A stretch of DNA of 12,916 bases from Deltaproteobacteria bacterium (GCA_003647435.1 QMMV01000022.1:1-12916), one strand, 5' to 3'. Counted from the first letter of the stretch, positions 1-7,389 are shown. The notes: generated by a model not told the origin, from the sequence alone. Translations and numbers: made by a program.

Positions 1-82
1 AATGGATGTTATTTGAACTTCTAAGCGCTGTTTTTTCTTTACGCTCAGTTAGGCTCGAGTTTGAGACGGTCTCCAATCGGAT

Positions 83-142
83 GGCCTGTCCGCAATAATA
101 TTTTCAAAAAGCTAAACTGATACTGTAAGTCTAAGTGCGAGC
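83..142 (-). repeat. Dispersed repeat R1, copy A, downstream of ribH
   Basis: Read on the minus strand this begins with GCTCGCAC (135-142), then GTATCAGTTTAGCTTTTT, an A/T block and GCGGACAGGCC, the order seen at 10748-10812. The 42 bases 83-124 differ from copy C at only four positions. It lies beyond the rib operon. The rest of the first 204 bases has no gene; a short TCAGGT/ACCTGA inverted repeat is present at about 172-190. Confidence 0.75.
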
Positions 143-204
143 TTAGCGGCTTCGCCCGAGTGTTCAGGTCTCAGGTGTCAGAAACCTGAAGACTCAAACC
201 TTAA

Positions 205-681
205 CTAAGTATAAGTGGGAACAGAGTCCATCAGATTAGCCATCTCCATAGCTGCCACAGCCGCATCCCAGCCTTTGTTGCCTGCCTTTGAGCCCGCCCT
301 CTCGATAGCCTGTTCCAGAGTGTCTGCCGTAATCACGCCAAAGATGACAGGAATTCCTGACTCAACACCGGCTGATGCGATGCCTCTGGAAACTTGCACA
401 CTGATGTATTCAAAGTGCGGTGTGGAGCCCCGGATCACAGCCCCAAGACAGATGACGGCGTTATATCTCCCGCTCTGAGCCATCTTCTTTGCCATGAAGG
501 GAATCTCAAAGCAACCCGGCACCTTGACAACATCTATATTCTCATCATCGGCACCGTGACGACCAAGTGCGTCAAGCGCCCCGTTCACAAGCCGATGGCT
601 GATGAAGTCATTGAAACGGCTGACAATCACGGCAAAGCGCTTCCCTTCACCGGATATTTTTCCTTCAAATACATTTGGCAT
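205..681 (-). CDS. ribH: 6,7-dimethyl-8-ribityllumazine synthase
   Basis: RibH condenses 5-amino-6-ribitylamino-uracil with 3,4-dihydroxy-2-butanone 4-phosphate to give lumazine, the penultimate riboflavin step. It acts in the cytoplasm, usually as a 60-mer or pentamer. The 158-residue protein has the family's full length. Visible motifs are SRFN at 21-24 (substrate binding), FEIP near 58-61, GAVIRG at 80-85 and the catalytic His89 in TPHFEYI. I place the start at the ATG at 681, because a strong GGAGGG ribosome site lies six bases upstream and the protein then opens MPNVFEG as in relatives. A longer in-frame start at 711 would overlap ribBA and add ten unconserved residues. It begins 13 bases after the ribBA stop, and its ribosome site abuts that stop, which suggests translational coupling. 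It is the last gene seen in the rib operon; nusB often follows in related genomes but would lie off the left edge. Confidence 0.97.
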   Translation of the reverse strand: MPNVFEGKISGEGKRFAVIVSRFNDFISHRLVNGALDALGRHGADDENIDVVKVPGCFEIPFMAKKMAQSGRYNAVICLGAVIRGSTPHFEYISVQVSRGIASAGVESGIPVIFGVITADTLEQAIERAGSKAGNKGWDAAVAAMEMANLMDSVPTYT

Positions 682-694
682 GGCTGTCCCTCCT

Positions 695-1909
695 TCAGCG
701 TTTAGCCTCAAGTTTCAAAAGATGTCCCATCTTTGACTTCTTGCAACTCAGATAAGCCTCATTGTACTTGTTTGGTTTCATTTCGATAGGCACTTGCTGC
801 ACAACTGTCAGGCCATAACCTTGAAGCCCAACGATCTTCTTTGGATTGTTGGTCATCAGGCGCATCTTGCGAACACCTAAATGGGCCAATATTTGGGCGC
901 CGATACCGTAATTTCTCAGGTCAGGCTTAAACCCGAGAAGCTCATTGGCCTCAACCGTATCATGCCCCTGGTCCTGCAAGGCGTATGCTTTTATCTTATT
1001 GCATAAGCCTATACCACGGCCTTCCTGTCGGATATAAAGAAGCACCCCCTCACCTTCCTGTTCGATCATTTTCATGGCAGCATGGAGTTGTTCTCCACAG
1101 TCACACCGCATGGAACCGAATACATCGCCAGTTAGACACTCCGAGTGCACACGGACCAAGACAGCCTTTTCAGGGTTGATCTCCCCTTTCACCAGGGCAA
1201 TATGCAGCAGATCATCCACATCATTTTTATAAACCGTGGTCCTGAACTCACCTGCAATAGAGGTCGGGATGACCGTAGTGGCAACAGGGTGCACAAAACA
1301 CTCGGTTCTCAGCCTATACTCAATCAGATCCGCAATGGTACAGATTCCAATCTTATGCCTTTCTGAGAATTTCTCCAGGTCTGGCATTCGGGCCATTGTG
1401 CCATCATCGTTCATGATTTCACAGATTACCCCTGCCGGTTTCAACCCCGCAAGCCTTGCCAGGTCGACAGCCCCCTCGGTCTGGCCGCTTCGCACAATAA
1501 CGCCACCTTTCTTAGCCCGAAGCGGAAACACGTGCCCTGGCCTGACAAGGTCGTGTGGTTTAGCGTCATCTGCCACTGCTGTAAGGATTGTCCTTGCCCT
1601 ATCGGCGGCTGAAATCCCCGTGCTTACACCCTTTCTGGCGTCGATGGAAATGGTAAAAGCCGTTTCATAGCGAGATGTGTTCTTCTCCACCATGGGGGGC
1701 AAAGCAAGGGCATCTGCCTTTTCACGGGTAAGCGACAGGCAAATCAGCCCCCTGCCGTACATGCTCATAAAGTTAATGGCCTCTGGTGTGACCTTTTCCG
1801 CTGCCATCGTTAGGTCACCCTCATTTTCCCGGTCCTCATCATCCACCAATATAACCATCTTGCCATTTTTTATGTCTTCGATGGCCTGTTCTACAGATAT
1901 GTGTCCCAT
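695..1909 (-). CDS. ribBA: Bifunctional DHBP synthase / GTP cyclohydrolase II
   Basis: This fusion supplies both riboflavin precursors. The N-terminal RibB domain (about 1-200) makes 3,4-dihydroxy-2-butanone 4-phosphate from ribulose 5-phosphate. The C-terminal RibA domain (about 206-400) opens GTP to the pyrimidine precursor. RibB shows DDEDRENEGD (23-32), GISAADRA (98-105) and RPGHVFPL (123-130). RibA shows the zinc ligands Cys258, Cys269 and Cys271, RQEGRGIGL (294-302) and LRNYGIGAQ (331-339). The length (404) is normal for RibBA. One position is odd: the usual GHTEA motif reads GQTEG at 142-146, so the metal-ligand His (E. coli RibB His153 by my alignment) is Gln143. The other ligand, Glu28, and His126 are kept. 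The ATG at 1909 follows a GAGGGAG site and lies 20 bases after the ribE stop. The RibA half looks fully functional; RibB activity is probable but depends on that substitution. Confidence 0.96.
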   Translation of the reverse strand: MGHISVEQAIEDIKNGKMVILVDDEDRENEGDLTMAAEKVTPEAINFMSMYGRGLICLSLTREKADALALPPMVEKNTSRYETAFTISIDARKGVSTGISAADRARTILTAVADDAKPHDLVRPGHVFPLRAKKGGVIVRSGQTEGAVDLARLAGLKPAGVICEIMNDDGTMARMPDLEKFSERHKIGICTIADLIEYRLRTECFVHPVATTVIPTSIAGEFRTTVYKNDVDDLLHIALVKGEINPEKAVLVRVHSECLTGDVFGSMRCDCGEQLHAAMKMIEQEGEGVLLYIRQEGRGIGLCNKIKAYALQDQGHDTVEANELLGFKPDLRNYGIGAQILAHLGVRKMRLMTNNPKKIVGLQGYGLTVVQQVPIEMKPNKYNEAYLSCKKSKMGHLLKLEAKR

Positions 1910-1929
1910 TTTATCTCCCTCGCACCTGC

Positions 1930-2592
1930 TTATATAAATCCTTCTTCTTTCAGTACTGTTTCAATAGATGAGTCTTTGCCTTTACCTACTTTCGATCCCC
2001 CGGCAAAAGCCTGAGTGAAACGCTCCACATACTTTCCAACTATGTCGGTCTCAATATTTACCCGGTCACCCGGCTTCTTAAAGCCCATAGTGGTCGTATT
2101 GAGCGTGTGAGGAACGATACTAACATCAAAGGCGGCCTGATGACAAGCGTTTACAGTAAGACTGATACCATCAACAGCAACCGAACCCTTCTGAATGATA
2201 TACCGAGAAAGCTCTTCGGAAGCGACAAACGTAAAAAGGATTGCATTGCCCGCCGGCCGCCGCGCCCGAACTGTGCCGATCCCATCCACATGCCCGGTCA
2301 CTAAATGGCCACCGAGGCGCTCCCCAAGCCGCAGTGCCCGCTCCAGATTTACCAGGTCGCCCACGCTGAGCCGTCCGAGAGTGGTCCTGGAGAGTGTTTC
2401 AGGGGCGATATCAACATCAAATGTATTGTTGCTGAAATGAACTACAGTCAGGCAGGCGCCGCTTACACAAATGCTATCACCAATACAAAGGTTGTCCAGA
2501 GGAAAGCCTGCACGAACAGCTATCCTCAGACCCCCTTGCCTGCGGACTACCGACTTAACTGTCCCAAGGCCCTCTACAATACCGGTAAACAC
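1930..2592 (-). CDS. ribE: Riboflavin synthase, alpha subunit
   Basis: RibE dismutates two molecules of 6,7-dimethyl-8-ribityllumazine to riboflavin and the ribityl-uracil precursor, closing the pathway next to RibH. The protein has two tandem lumazine-binding barrels. The first opens with MFTGIVEGLG and carries GACLTV at 45-50. The second carries HVDG at 101-104 and DGISLTVN at 141-148. The 220-residue length is normal; about 25 C-terminal residues after FTQ look variable and are rich in Lys and Glu. The start codon is GTG at 2590-2592; the conserved MFTGIVEG opening fixes it, and a GGGGGAAAG ribosome site lies about nine bases upstream. A 125-base spacer carrying part of a dispersed repeat separates it from ribD, unlike the tight spacing of the next two rib genes. 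It is called ribE here; some schemes use ribC. Confidence 0.96.
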   Translation of the reverse strand: MFTGIVEGLGTVKSVVRRQGGLRIAVRAGFPLDNLCIGDSICVSGACLTVVHFSNNTFDVDIAPETLSRTTLGRLSVGDLVNLERALRLGERLGGHLVTGHVDGIGTVRARRPAGNAILFTFVASEELSRYIIQKGSVAVDGISLTVNACHQAAFDVSIVPHTLNTTTMGFKKPGDRVNIETDIVGKYVERFTQAFAGGSKVGKGKDSSIETVLKEEGFI

Positions 2593-2629
2593 GGAGTCTT
2601 GCTTTCCCCCTTCACAGGATTGGCGATTA

Positions 2630-2702
2630 CGTATCAGTTTAGATTTTGAGTATCACTTTAGCCCTTTCAACAAACAGAGGTAATGAGCGGACAGGCCGGA
2701 AC
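2630..2702 (+). repeat. Dispersed repeat R1, copy B (degenerate), between ribD and ribE
   Basis: Two tandem motif units are visible: GTATCAGTTTAGATTTT at 2631-2647, then GTATCACTTTAG at 2650-2661. The half-palindrome GCGGACAGGCC follows at 2687-2697. The same parts, in the same order, occur at 10757-10818 and, inverted, at 83-142. The stretch fills most of the spacer between the ribD stop and the ribE start. No open reading frame is associated with it. Repeated short motifs of this kind occur at the ends of some insertion sequences (IS21-type ends, for example), but that link is inference. Confidence 0.6.
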
Positions 2703-2717
2703 CGTGAACCCAAGCAG

Positions 2718-3815
2718 TTACAGATATCCTTCAACCAGTACGTCATCTCCAAATCGCCGAACGGAAATCCTTTTGAGCCTTATGGCATCAGCTATCGAGT
2801 CCACCCCAGGACCGGCACAAACGGGAACTCCGTCATCTCCACCGTAAATCCTGGGCCCATAAAACATGTAGATCTTGTCTACAATGCCGGCTCTCATGGC
2901 CGAGCCAATGACATGACTCCCGCCTTCAATCAGCAAGCTTGTAATTTCCATCCTGCCAAGCTCCCTCAGTAAGGCCTCAAGATCAATTGTGTCACCTTCG
3001 GTATCGGTTGTAAGGAAACGCACACCACTTTTCTCAAGGGCCTTTCTTTTCTCTTCCGGGATAGCATGGCCTGTCACAATAAGGGTATCAGAGTCGGAAG
3101 AAAGGTGCAATAGCCTCGCATCGTCCGGTATGGAAAGGTAGGTGTCAAGTACAATCCTTATCGGATCTGAACATCTGCGCCCTTCAAGGCGGGTGGTAAG
3201 CCGGGGATTGTCCTTGATAACCGTGCCAACGCCGACGACGATGGCATCGACTGCGTGACGAAGCTCGTGGGCGAATTGCCTTGATTGCGGATTAGTTATC
3301 CATTTTGAATCCCCCGTTCGCGTGGCGATGTAACCATCAAGGGTAGAAGCGCATTTCAGGATAACAAAAGGAAGAGAGGTAAGTGAGTATTTGATAAAGC
3401 TCTCATTTAAGCGGCGGCATTCATCCTCGCATACTCCCGACACCACATCAAGGCCGTGCCTTTCAAGGAAGGCTAATCCTCCCCCTGTAACTCGCGGGTT
3501 CGGATCTTTCATCCCTGCCACAACCCGCTTGATCCCGCTTTTCAGGATAGCACCTGTGCAAGGGGGTGTTTTGCCAGCGTGGTTGCATGGCTCTAACGTC
3601 ACATAAAGCGTGGCACCTCTGGCCTTTTCACCGGCATCGTTGAGTGCGTGGATCTCGGCATGGGGCCCTCCTGCTTTCTTGTGGAAACCCTTTCCGACTA
3701 CTTCCGACCCCCTAACAACCACAGCACCAACCATGGGATTGGGAGATGTCCAGCCACGTCCCTTTTCGGCCAGCTCAAGGGCCATTTTCATGTACTTTAC
3801 ATCCACGGCTATCAA
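2718..3815 (-). CDS. ribD: Bifunctional riboflavin deaminase/reductase
   Basis: RibD performs the second and third steps of the GTP branch of riboflavin synthesis: zinc-dependent deamination of the pyrimidine, then NADPH-dependent reduction of the ribosyl side chain. The deaminase domain (about 1-145) carries SPNPMVGAVVV (24-34), the zinc-site HAE at 52-54, PC at 76-77 and PPC at 84-86. The reductase domain (about 148-365) carries KCASTLDGYIA (154-164), GVGTVIKDNPRL and LLIEGGSH. The length of 365 is typical. The start is uncertain. The longest frame opens at a TTG (3815) with GGAGGA 13 bases upstream. A GTG at 3806 gives a protein that begins like relatives (MDVKYMKMALELA), and an ATG at 3791 is a third choice. 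It lies 181 bases after nrdR, a gap holding two stem-loops, so it may have separate transcription. I saw no FMN-riboswitch sequence upstream. Confidence 0.94.
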   Translation of the reverse strand: MIAVDVKYMKMALELAEKGRGWTSPNPMVGAVVVRGSEVVGKGFHKKAGGPHAEIHALNDAGEKARGATLYVTLEPCNHAGKTPPCTGAILKSGIKRVVAGMKDPNPRVTGGGLAFLERHGLDVVSGVCEDECRRLNESFIKYSLTSLPFVILKCASTLDGYIATRTGDSKWITNPQSRQFAHELRHAVDAIVVGVGTVIKDNPRLTTRLEGRRCSDPIRIVLDTYLSIPDDARLLHLSSDSDTLIVTGHAIPEEKRKALEKSGVRFLTTDTEGDTIDLEALLRELGRMEITSLLIEGGSHVIGSAMRAGIVDKIYMFYGPRIYGGDDGVPVCAGPGVDSIADAIRLKRISVRRFGDDVLVEGYL

Positions 3816-3940
3816 AGCCTATGTGCAGTCCTCCATAGAGAGCTTCGAAAGACGCCTTTGAACGACTATGATGATATGCTCGGGATACCCATCCGGGCGA
3901 AGAGCGCAGCCTGCATAGAAGACAGATTCTGGACTGTTTG

Positions 3941-3997
3941 CGGCCGTTAGGCCGAGTTTCGCAGAGAAAGAGGCCGACCGGTGAGTCGGAACTTTCT
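3941..3997 (-). other. Tandem stem-loops in the nrdR-ribD spacer
   Basis: Just after the nrdR stop codon, the minus-strand transcript can fold AGAAAG (3992-3997) with CTTTCT (3965-3970), around CCGAC (3985-3989) paired with GTCGG (3974-3978). This gives 11 pairs with a small internal loop. A second perfect 5-bp stem (CGGCC/GGCCG, loop TAAC) covers 3941-3954. Neither is followed by a clear U tract, so a classic intrinsic terminator is doubtful. RNA processing, partial attenuation or transcript-end protection are alternatives. The position between nrdR and the rib genes would suit a boundary between two transcription units. Confidence 0.4.
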
Positions 3998-4473
3998 TAA
4001 CCAGCTGGCAAGCTTTTCCGTGGTGTGTCAAGCAATTCCCTGACTTCAGCCATAAAGTCGTTAATATCTTTAAATTCCCGATAAACCGAGGCAAATCGAA
4101 CATAGGCAACATCATCAAGATCATGGAGTTTTCTCATTACCAGTTCTCCCACTACGGAAGACGGAATCTCTTTTTCGCCCATCTCCTGGAGTTCCTTTTC
4201 CAGTTCATCCACGAACTGTTCAAGGGTGTTGATACTGATGTTTCGCTTTTCGCATGCTTTTTGCATCCCCGCAAGCACCTTCGTGCGATTAAACCTCTCC
4301 CGCCTTCCATCCTTCTTGATCAGAACCAGAGGCAATCGTTCAACCCGCTCATAAGTGGTAAATCTCCTGCTGCACGAAAGGCATTCACGTCGTCGCCTGA
4401 CAGTATCTCCGTCCCTCGCTATCCTTGAGTCAACGACCTTACTGTTCACCTTACTGCAATATGGACATTTCAT
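3997..4473 (-). CDS. nrdR: Transcriptional repressor NrdR
   Basis: NrdR is the zinc- and ATP/dATP-dependent repressor of ribonucleotide reductase genes; it binds NrdR boxes at those promoters in the cytoplasm. The N-terminal zinc ribbon shows Cys3, Cys6, Cys31 and Cys34, and the basic RRRREC stretch (27-31) and FTTYER (38-43) are family hallmarks. An ATP-cone domain covers about 49-139. The 158-residue length is normal. The ATG start at 4473 is fixed by the MKCPYC opening, but I see no good ribosome site just upstream, so translation may be weak or coupled. It follows the dCMP deaminase, another deoxynucleotide gene, after an 81-base spacer containing short tandem repeats, and precedes ribD. 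I found no NrdR box in the window, so its targets are presumably elsewhere. Confidence 0.97.
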   Translation of the reverse strand: MKCPYCSKVNSKVVDSRIARDGDTVRRRRECLSCSRRFTTYERVERLPLVLIKKDGRRERFNRTKVLAGMQKACEKRNISINTLEQFVDELEKELQEMGEKEIPSSVVGELVMRKLHDLDDVAYVRFASVYREFKDINDFMAEVRELLDTPRKSLPAG

Positions 4474-4535
4474 GGTTCGTTATCAGTTCTTCGTTTGCCG
4501 TCCTTAGGTATCAGGCACCAGGTGACATACCACTT

Positions 4536-4560
4536 ACTGCCTACTCCCTACTCCCTACTC
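4536..4560 (-). repeat. Short tandem heptamer repeat at the end of the dCMP deaminase gene
   Basis: On the minus strand the unit GGAGTAG occurs twice in succession, followed by the variant GCAGTAA. The first unit contains the TAG stop codon of the dCMP deaminase. The rest of the spacer toward nrdR has no other recognisable content. A slippage-prone repeat here could shift the protein's C-terminus, whose last residues (GGKE) are encoded directly against it. Confidence 0.6.
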
Positions 4561-5007
4561 CTTACCACCTACCCGCCTCACTCTGACCCCCGCTGCCGCA
4601 AGCATTTCCTCTCCCATGGGGTCCGCATATCCTTCTTCATAGACGATTTCGCAGATGCCGGCATTAATCAGCATCTTGGCACAAATTGAGCAAGGGCGAT
4701 TAGTACAATACAGCGTGGCGCCCTTGATGGAAACTCCGTGGTATGCTGCTTGGATAATGACATTTTGTTCCGCGTGAAGACCACGGCACAGCTCGTGACG
4801 CTCGCCAGAGTTGATTCCCATCTCATCGCGAAGGCAACCAATATCAACACAATGAGGAAGCCCTGTAGGTGCTCCGTTGTATCCGGTTGCAAGTATCCGC
4901 TTGTCTCTGACCACTATAGCCCCTACCTGCCGGCGGAGGCATGTTGAGCGCTTTGCCACTAAGTGTGCAATCTTCATAAAATACTCGTCCCACGAAGGAC
5001 GGCCCAT
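4555..5007 (-). CDS. dCMP deaminase (ComEB-type cytidine/deoxycytidylate deaminase)
   Basis: This enzyme likely deaminates dCMP to dUMP, feeding thymidylate synthesis. The catalytic zinc motif is HAE at 78-80, followed by PCSIC at 105-109, giving ligands His78, Cys106 and Cys109, with Glu80 as proton shuttle. Extra Cys/His residues at 52-74 (HC, GC, ELC) match the second structural zinc region of the ComEB/T4 dCMP deaminase group, which favours dCMP over free cytidine. The length of 150 is typical. The ATG at 5007 follows an AAGAGGCG site about eight bases away, and the MGRPSWDEYFM opening is standard. It sits between glyA, which supplies methylene-tetrahydrofolate for thymidylate, and nrdR, a coherent nucleotide-precursor context. 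The C-terminal residues are encoded directly beside a heptamer repeat. Confidence 0.94.
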   Translation of the reverse strand: MGRPSWDEYFMKIAHLVAKRSTCLRRQVGAIVVRDKRILATGYNGAPTGLPHCVDIGCLRDEMGINSGERHELCRGLHAEQNVIIQAAYHGVSIKGATLYCTNRPCSICAKMLINAGICEIVYEEGYADPMGEEMLAAAGVRVRRVGGKE

Positions 5008-5090
5008 AGTAGACGCCTCTTTCTTACAATTGCCAGCACCGCCGGGGAACCGTGCAAGCGCACAATTAAAATCTCATTATCACCACACTC

Positions 5091-6344
5091 TTATTCAAGA
5101 TAAATGGGAAATCTCTTACACAAATCCCGGACTCCCTCTTTCACACGGGAAATCACCCCATGATCTGCGGGGTGATTCAGGACGTCAACAAGCATGGCTG
5201 CAATGGTGGCCATTTCTTTCTCCTTCATTCCACGCGTTGTCACAGCCGGGGTGCCGATGCGAATGCCGCTGGTCACAAAAGGGCTGCGGGGGTCAAAAGG
5301 AATCATGTTTTTGTTGACGGTGATACCAGCCTCTTCCAGCGCCTTCTCGGCATCCCTTCCAGTGAGGTCAAGGTTTTTGAGATCTACCAACATAAGATGG
5401 TTGTCAGTTCCTCCGGAGACAAGGTTGAAGCCGGCATCCATCAAATGTCGCGCAAGGACCCTGGCATTGGCCACTGTCTGACGCTGGTAGGCCCTAAAAT
5501 CTTCTGACATGGCAAGTTGAAAGGTAACTGCTTTTGCAGCTATTACATGCATCAGAGGCCCCCCCTGAATACCGGGGAATATTTCGCCGTCCAGCTTTCG
5601 GCCATACTCTTTTTGAGCAAGGATAAAACCACCTCGCGGCCCCCTCATGGTCTTGTGAGTTGTCGAGGTAACCACGTCTGCATACGGGACGGGCGACGGA
5701 TGCAGGCCTGCTGCAATAAGGCCTGCAATATGGGCCATGTCTACCATCAGCCATGCATCAACCGAACGGGCTATCCGGCTAAATGCCTCAAAATCGATGA
5801 TTCTTGGGTAGGCGCTTGCCCCCGCCACAATCATCTTGGGCCGATGCTTTTTCGCAACCTCCTCAACCTCTCCATAATCGATAGTTCCTGTCTTTTCCCC
5901 CACGCCGTATGACACAAAATTGAAGAAGCGCCCCGAAAAACTCACGGGACTTCCATGGGTAAGATGGCCTCCGTGAGACAGATTCATGCCCAAAATCATG
6001 TCACCAGGATTGAGAAAGGCAAAGTAAGCTGCCATGTTTGCCTGCGTACCGGAGTGGGGCTGCACATTGGCATACTGGGCACCAAAGAGCTTTTTTGCAC
6101 GTTCAATAGCCAGTTTCTCGGCCATGTCAACGTATTCACATCCACCATAATAGCGGCGACCCGGATAGCCTTCCGCGTATTTGTTCGTCAGGAGACTGGC
6201 CTGAGTCATCATTACCGCGGGGCTCGTGATATTCTCTGAAGCAATCAGTTCCAGGTTATAAGTCTGCCGCTCGAACTCCAATTCGATGGCCCGGGCGATT
6301 TCTGGATCGGCCTTTTTTATAATGTCAAGACAGGGCTGAAGCAT
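5091..6344 (-). CDS. glyA: Serine hydroxymethyltransferase
   Basis: GlyA is a PLP enzyme that interconverts serine and glycine while charging tetrahydrofolate with a one-carbon unit for purine, thymidylate and methionine synthesis. The 417-residue protein has normal length and all main hallmarks: LIASEN (33-38), EGYPGRRYYGG (58-68), the PLP-facing MVDMAHIAGL (200-209) and the Schiff-base Lys231 in STTHKTMRGPRGG. The ATG at 6344 lies nine bases after the rpiB stop, and the ribosome site AGAGGAAAGG overlaps that stop, so the two genes are very probably cotranscribed and translationally coupled. The dCMP deaminase follows after 83 bases. No unusual residues were noticed in the active-site motifs. 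Confidence 0.98.
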   Translation of the reverse strand: MLQPCLDIIKKADPEIARAIELEFERQTYNLELIASENITSPAVMMTQASLLTNKYAEGYPGRRYYGGCEYVDMAEKLAIERAKKLFGAQYANVQPHSGTQANMAAYFAFLNPGDMILGMNLSHGGHLTHGSPVSFSGRFFNFVSYGVGEKTGTIDYGEVEEVAKKHRPKMIVAGASAYPRIIDFEAFSRIARSVDAWLMVDMAHIAGLIAAGLHPSPVPYADVVTSTTHKTMRGPRGGFILAQKEYGRKLDGEIFPGIQGGPLMHVIAAKAVTFQLAMSEDFRAYQRQTVANARVLARHLMDAGFNLVSGGTDNHLMLVDLKNLDLTGRDAEKALEEAGITVNKNMIPFDPRSPFVTSGIRIGTPAVTTRGMKEKEMATIAAMLVDVLNHPADHGVISRVKEGVRDLCKRFPIYLE

Positions 6345-6353
6345 ACCTTTCCT

Positions 6354-6785
6354 CTAATCAACGTCCAATTTGTCAAGGCGACGCTGGTGAACACCCCCAT
6401 CAAAAGGGGTTTCAAGCCAGGCATCAACAAGCTGCAAAGCCAGAGTATCACCGATAAGCCGGCCACCCATAACAAGGATATTAGCGTTGTTGTGGCGCCT
6501 GCTCATGATAGCCGAAAAGAGATCATTGGCGAGGGCTGCACGTACCCCCTTGAAACGGTTTGCTACCATTGACATCCCAATACCTGTGCCACAAATCAAG
6601 ATACCCCGCTCAAACCTACCATCTGAGACCTTGCGCGCTACCTTCTTGCCGAAGTCGGGATAGTCAACAGATTTTTCGCTGTAAGTTCCGACATCCTCTA
6701 CCATTATGCCCCGATCCTGAAGAAAGGTTTTCACCTTCTCCTTCATGGAATAGCCAGCATGGTCTGATCCTACGATAATTTTCAT
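6354..6785 (-). CDS. rpiB: Ribose-5-phosphate isomerase B
   Basis: RpiB interconverts ribose 5-phosphate and ribulose 5-phosphate. Ribulose 5-phosphate is also the substrate of the RibB half of RibBA downstream. The protein is a complete 143-residue RpiB/LacAB family member. Visible motifs are SDHAGY (7-12), the catalytic Cys65 in LICGTGIGMSMVANR, RRHNNAN (96-102) with His98, and a C-terminal HQRRL segment. The ATG at 6785 follows AAGGGG five bases upstream. The spacer to acpP is 145 bases; in related gene orders I would expect fabF here, but there is no fabF sequence in it. LacAB-type sugar isomerases are the main alternative, but the context strongly favours RpiB. Confidence 0.96.
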   Translation of the reverse strand: MKIIVGSDHAGYSMKEKVKTFLQDRGIMVEDVGTYSEKSVDYPDFGKKVARKVSDGRFERGILICGTGIGMSMVANRFKGVRAALANDLFSAIMSRRHNNANILVMGGRLIGDTLALQLVDAWLETPFDGGVHQRRLDKLDVD

Positions 6786-6930
6786 TATTCCCCTTATTGG
6801 ATCTACACACGTATCTTGCCAAAAAGCTTGGCGGCTGAATAGTTAACCCTTTCTTCCACCTTGTATGAACAATCCAACTACCGGCAACCGGAAATCGAGG
6901 TTATGGTTTCCTCTTCCCGGCATGCCCCCT

Positions 6931-7161
6931 TTATGAATGAGCCTTCACATAATTGACGGCATCTTGAACCGTCTGGAGTTTTTCGGCCTCTTCATCTGAG
7001 ATCTCTATATCAAAGGCTTCTTCCATTGCCATTATCAATTCCACTTGATCGAGTGAGTCAGCCCCAAGGTCATCCACAAAGGACGCCTCCGGTACGACCT
7101 CATCCGGCTCAATACTCAGCTTCTCAGCCACAATTTTTTTTACTTTTTCTTCGATAGACAC
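6931..7161 (-). CDS. acpP: Acyl carrier protein
   Basis: AcpP carries growing fatty-acyl chains on a 4'-phosphopantetheine arm in type II fatty acid synthesis and donates acyl groups to lipid A and phospholipid assembly. The 76-residue, very acidic protein has DDLGADSLDQVEL, with the modified Ser36. The start is a GTG (7159-7161), preceded six bases upstream by AAGGAGGTGA, one of the best ribosome sites in the window and consistent with high ACP demand. A 288-base spacer with two structured repeats separates it from fabG, so it may have its own promoter. A weak candidate, TGCAAC then TAAAAT with 16 bases between, lies near 7221-7250, but I would not rely on it. No synthase gene (fabF) follows, which is unusual for an acpP neighbourhood. 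Confidence 0.97.
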   Translation of the reverse strand: MSIEEKVKKIVAEKLSIEPDEVVPEASFVDDLGADSLDQVELIMAMEEAFDIEISDEEAEKLQTVQDAVNYVKAHS

Positions 7162-7194
7162 CCGCCGTCACCTCCTTTGCCTTGAACTTAATTT

Positions 7195-7291
7195 AATGTT
7201 TCCGAATTTCTATAACCCCCTTGAGATTTTAGCTATTTATTTGCGTTGTTGCACACTCGATCCGGGACTGATGGAATATGGAATATTGGAA
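7195..7291 (+). repeat. Dispersed repeat R2, copy 1, upstream of acpP
   Basis: This 97-base stretch is similar, in inverted orientation, to 10440-10528. The shared order is AATGTTTC, TTGAGATT, TTTATTTGCG, TGTTGCA, CTCGATC, TGATGGAATA, TTGGAA. About four positions in five agree, with one 7-base insertion and a single-base gap here. It lies between the acpP ribosome site and the long inverted repeat. No reading frame is shared between the copies, so this is a non-coding repeat, not a duplicated gene. Confidence 0.7.
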
Positions 7292-7348
7292 TGATGGAAA
7301 AAATAAAAAATCCTTTGGTGCCCATTATTCCATTGTTCCAGTATTCCA
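7279..7348. repeat. Long imperfect inverted repeat in the fabG-acpP spacer
   Basis: The arm TGGAATATTGGAATGATGGA (starting at 7279) pairs with 7328-7348, whose reverse complement begins TGGAATACTGGAACAATGGA. The 21-base arms match at 18 positions around a 28-base A/T-rich loop. The transcript would form a stable stem between fabG and acpP. The left arm overlaps repeat R2. Without a U tract it is not an obvious terminator; a mobile-element end or an mRNA processing structure is possible. Confidence 0.6.
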
Positions 7349-7389
7349 ATTGTGAGCGAAGCGAGCCAAGTTCCTCCGCGGTGTAAAGG

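Noticed and set aside
1236..1670. Long plus-strand frame (144 codons) opposite ribBA
   Set aside because: It is the antisense of a conserved, well-supported gene; a long antisense frame is expected from codon bias.
3816..3996. Possible FMN riboswitch upstream of ribD
   Set aside because: I looked for the GGGGCAGGGTGAAATTCCC-type core and the closing helix and saw neither.
3819..4124. 101-codon minus-strand frame overlapping nrdR and the gap to ribD
   Set aside because: It lies out of frame inside nrdR, which is a clear gene; the non-overlapping tail has no recognisable domain and no ribosome site fits.
6786..6930. Possible remnant of fabF between acpP and rpiB
   Set aside because: Translating the minus strand gave only a 26-residue frame starting MPGRGNHN, with no resemblance to the FabF start or end.
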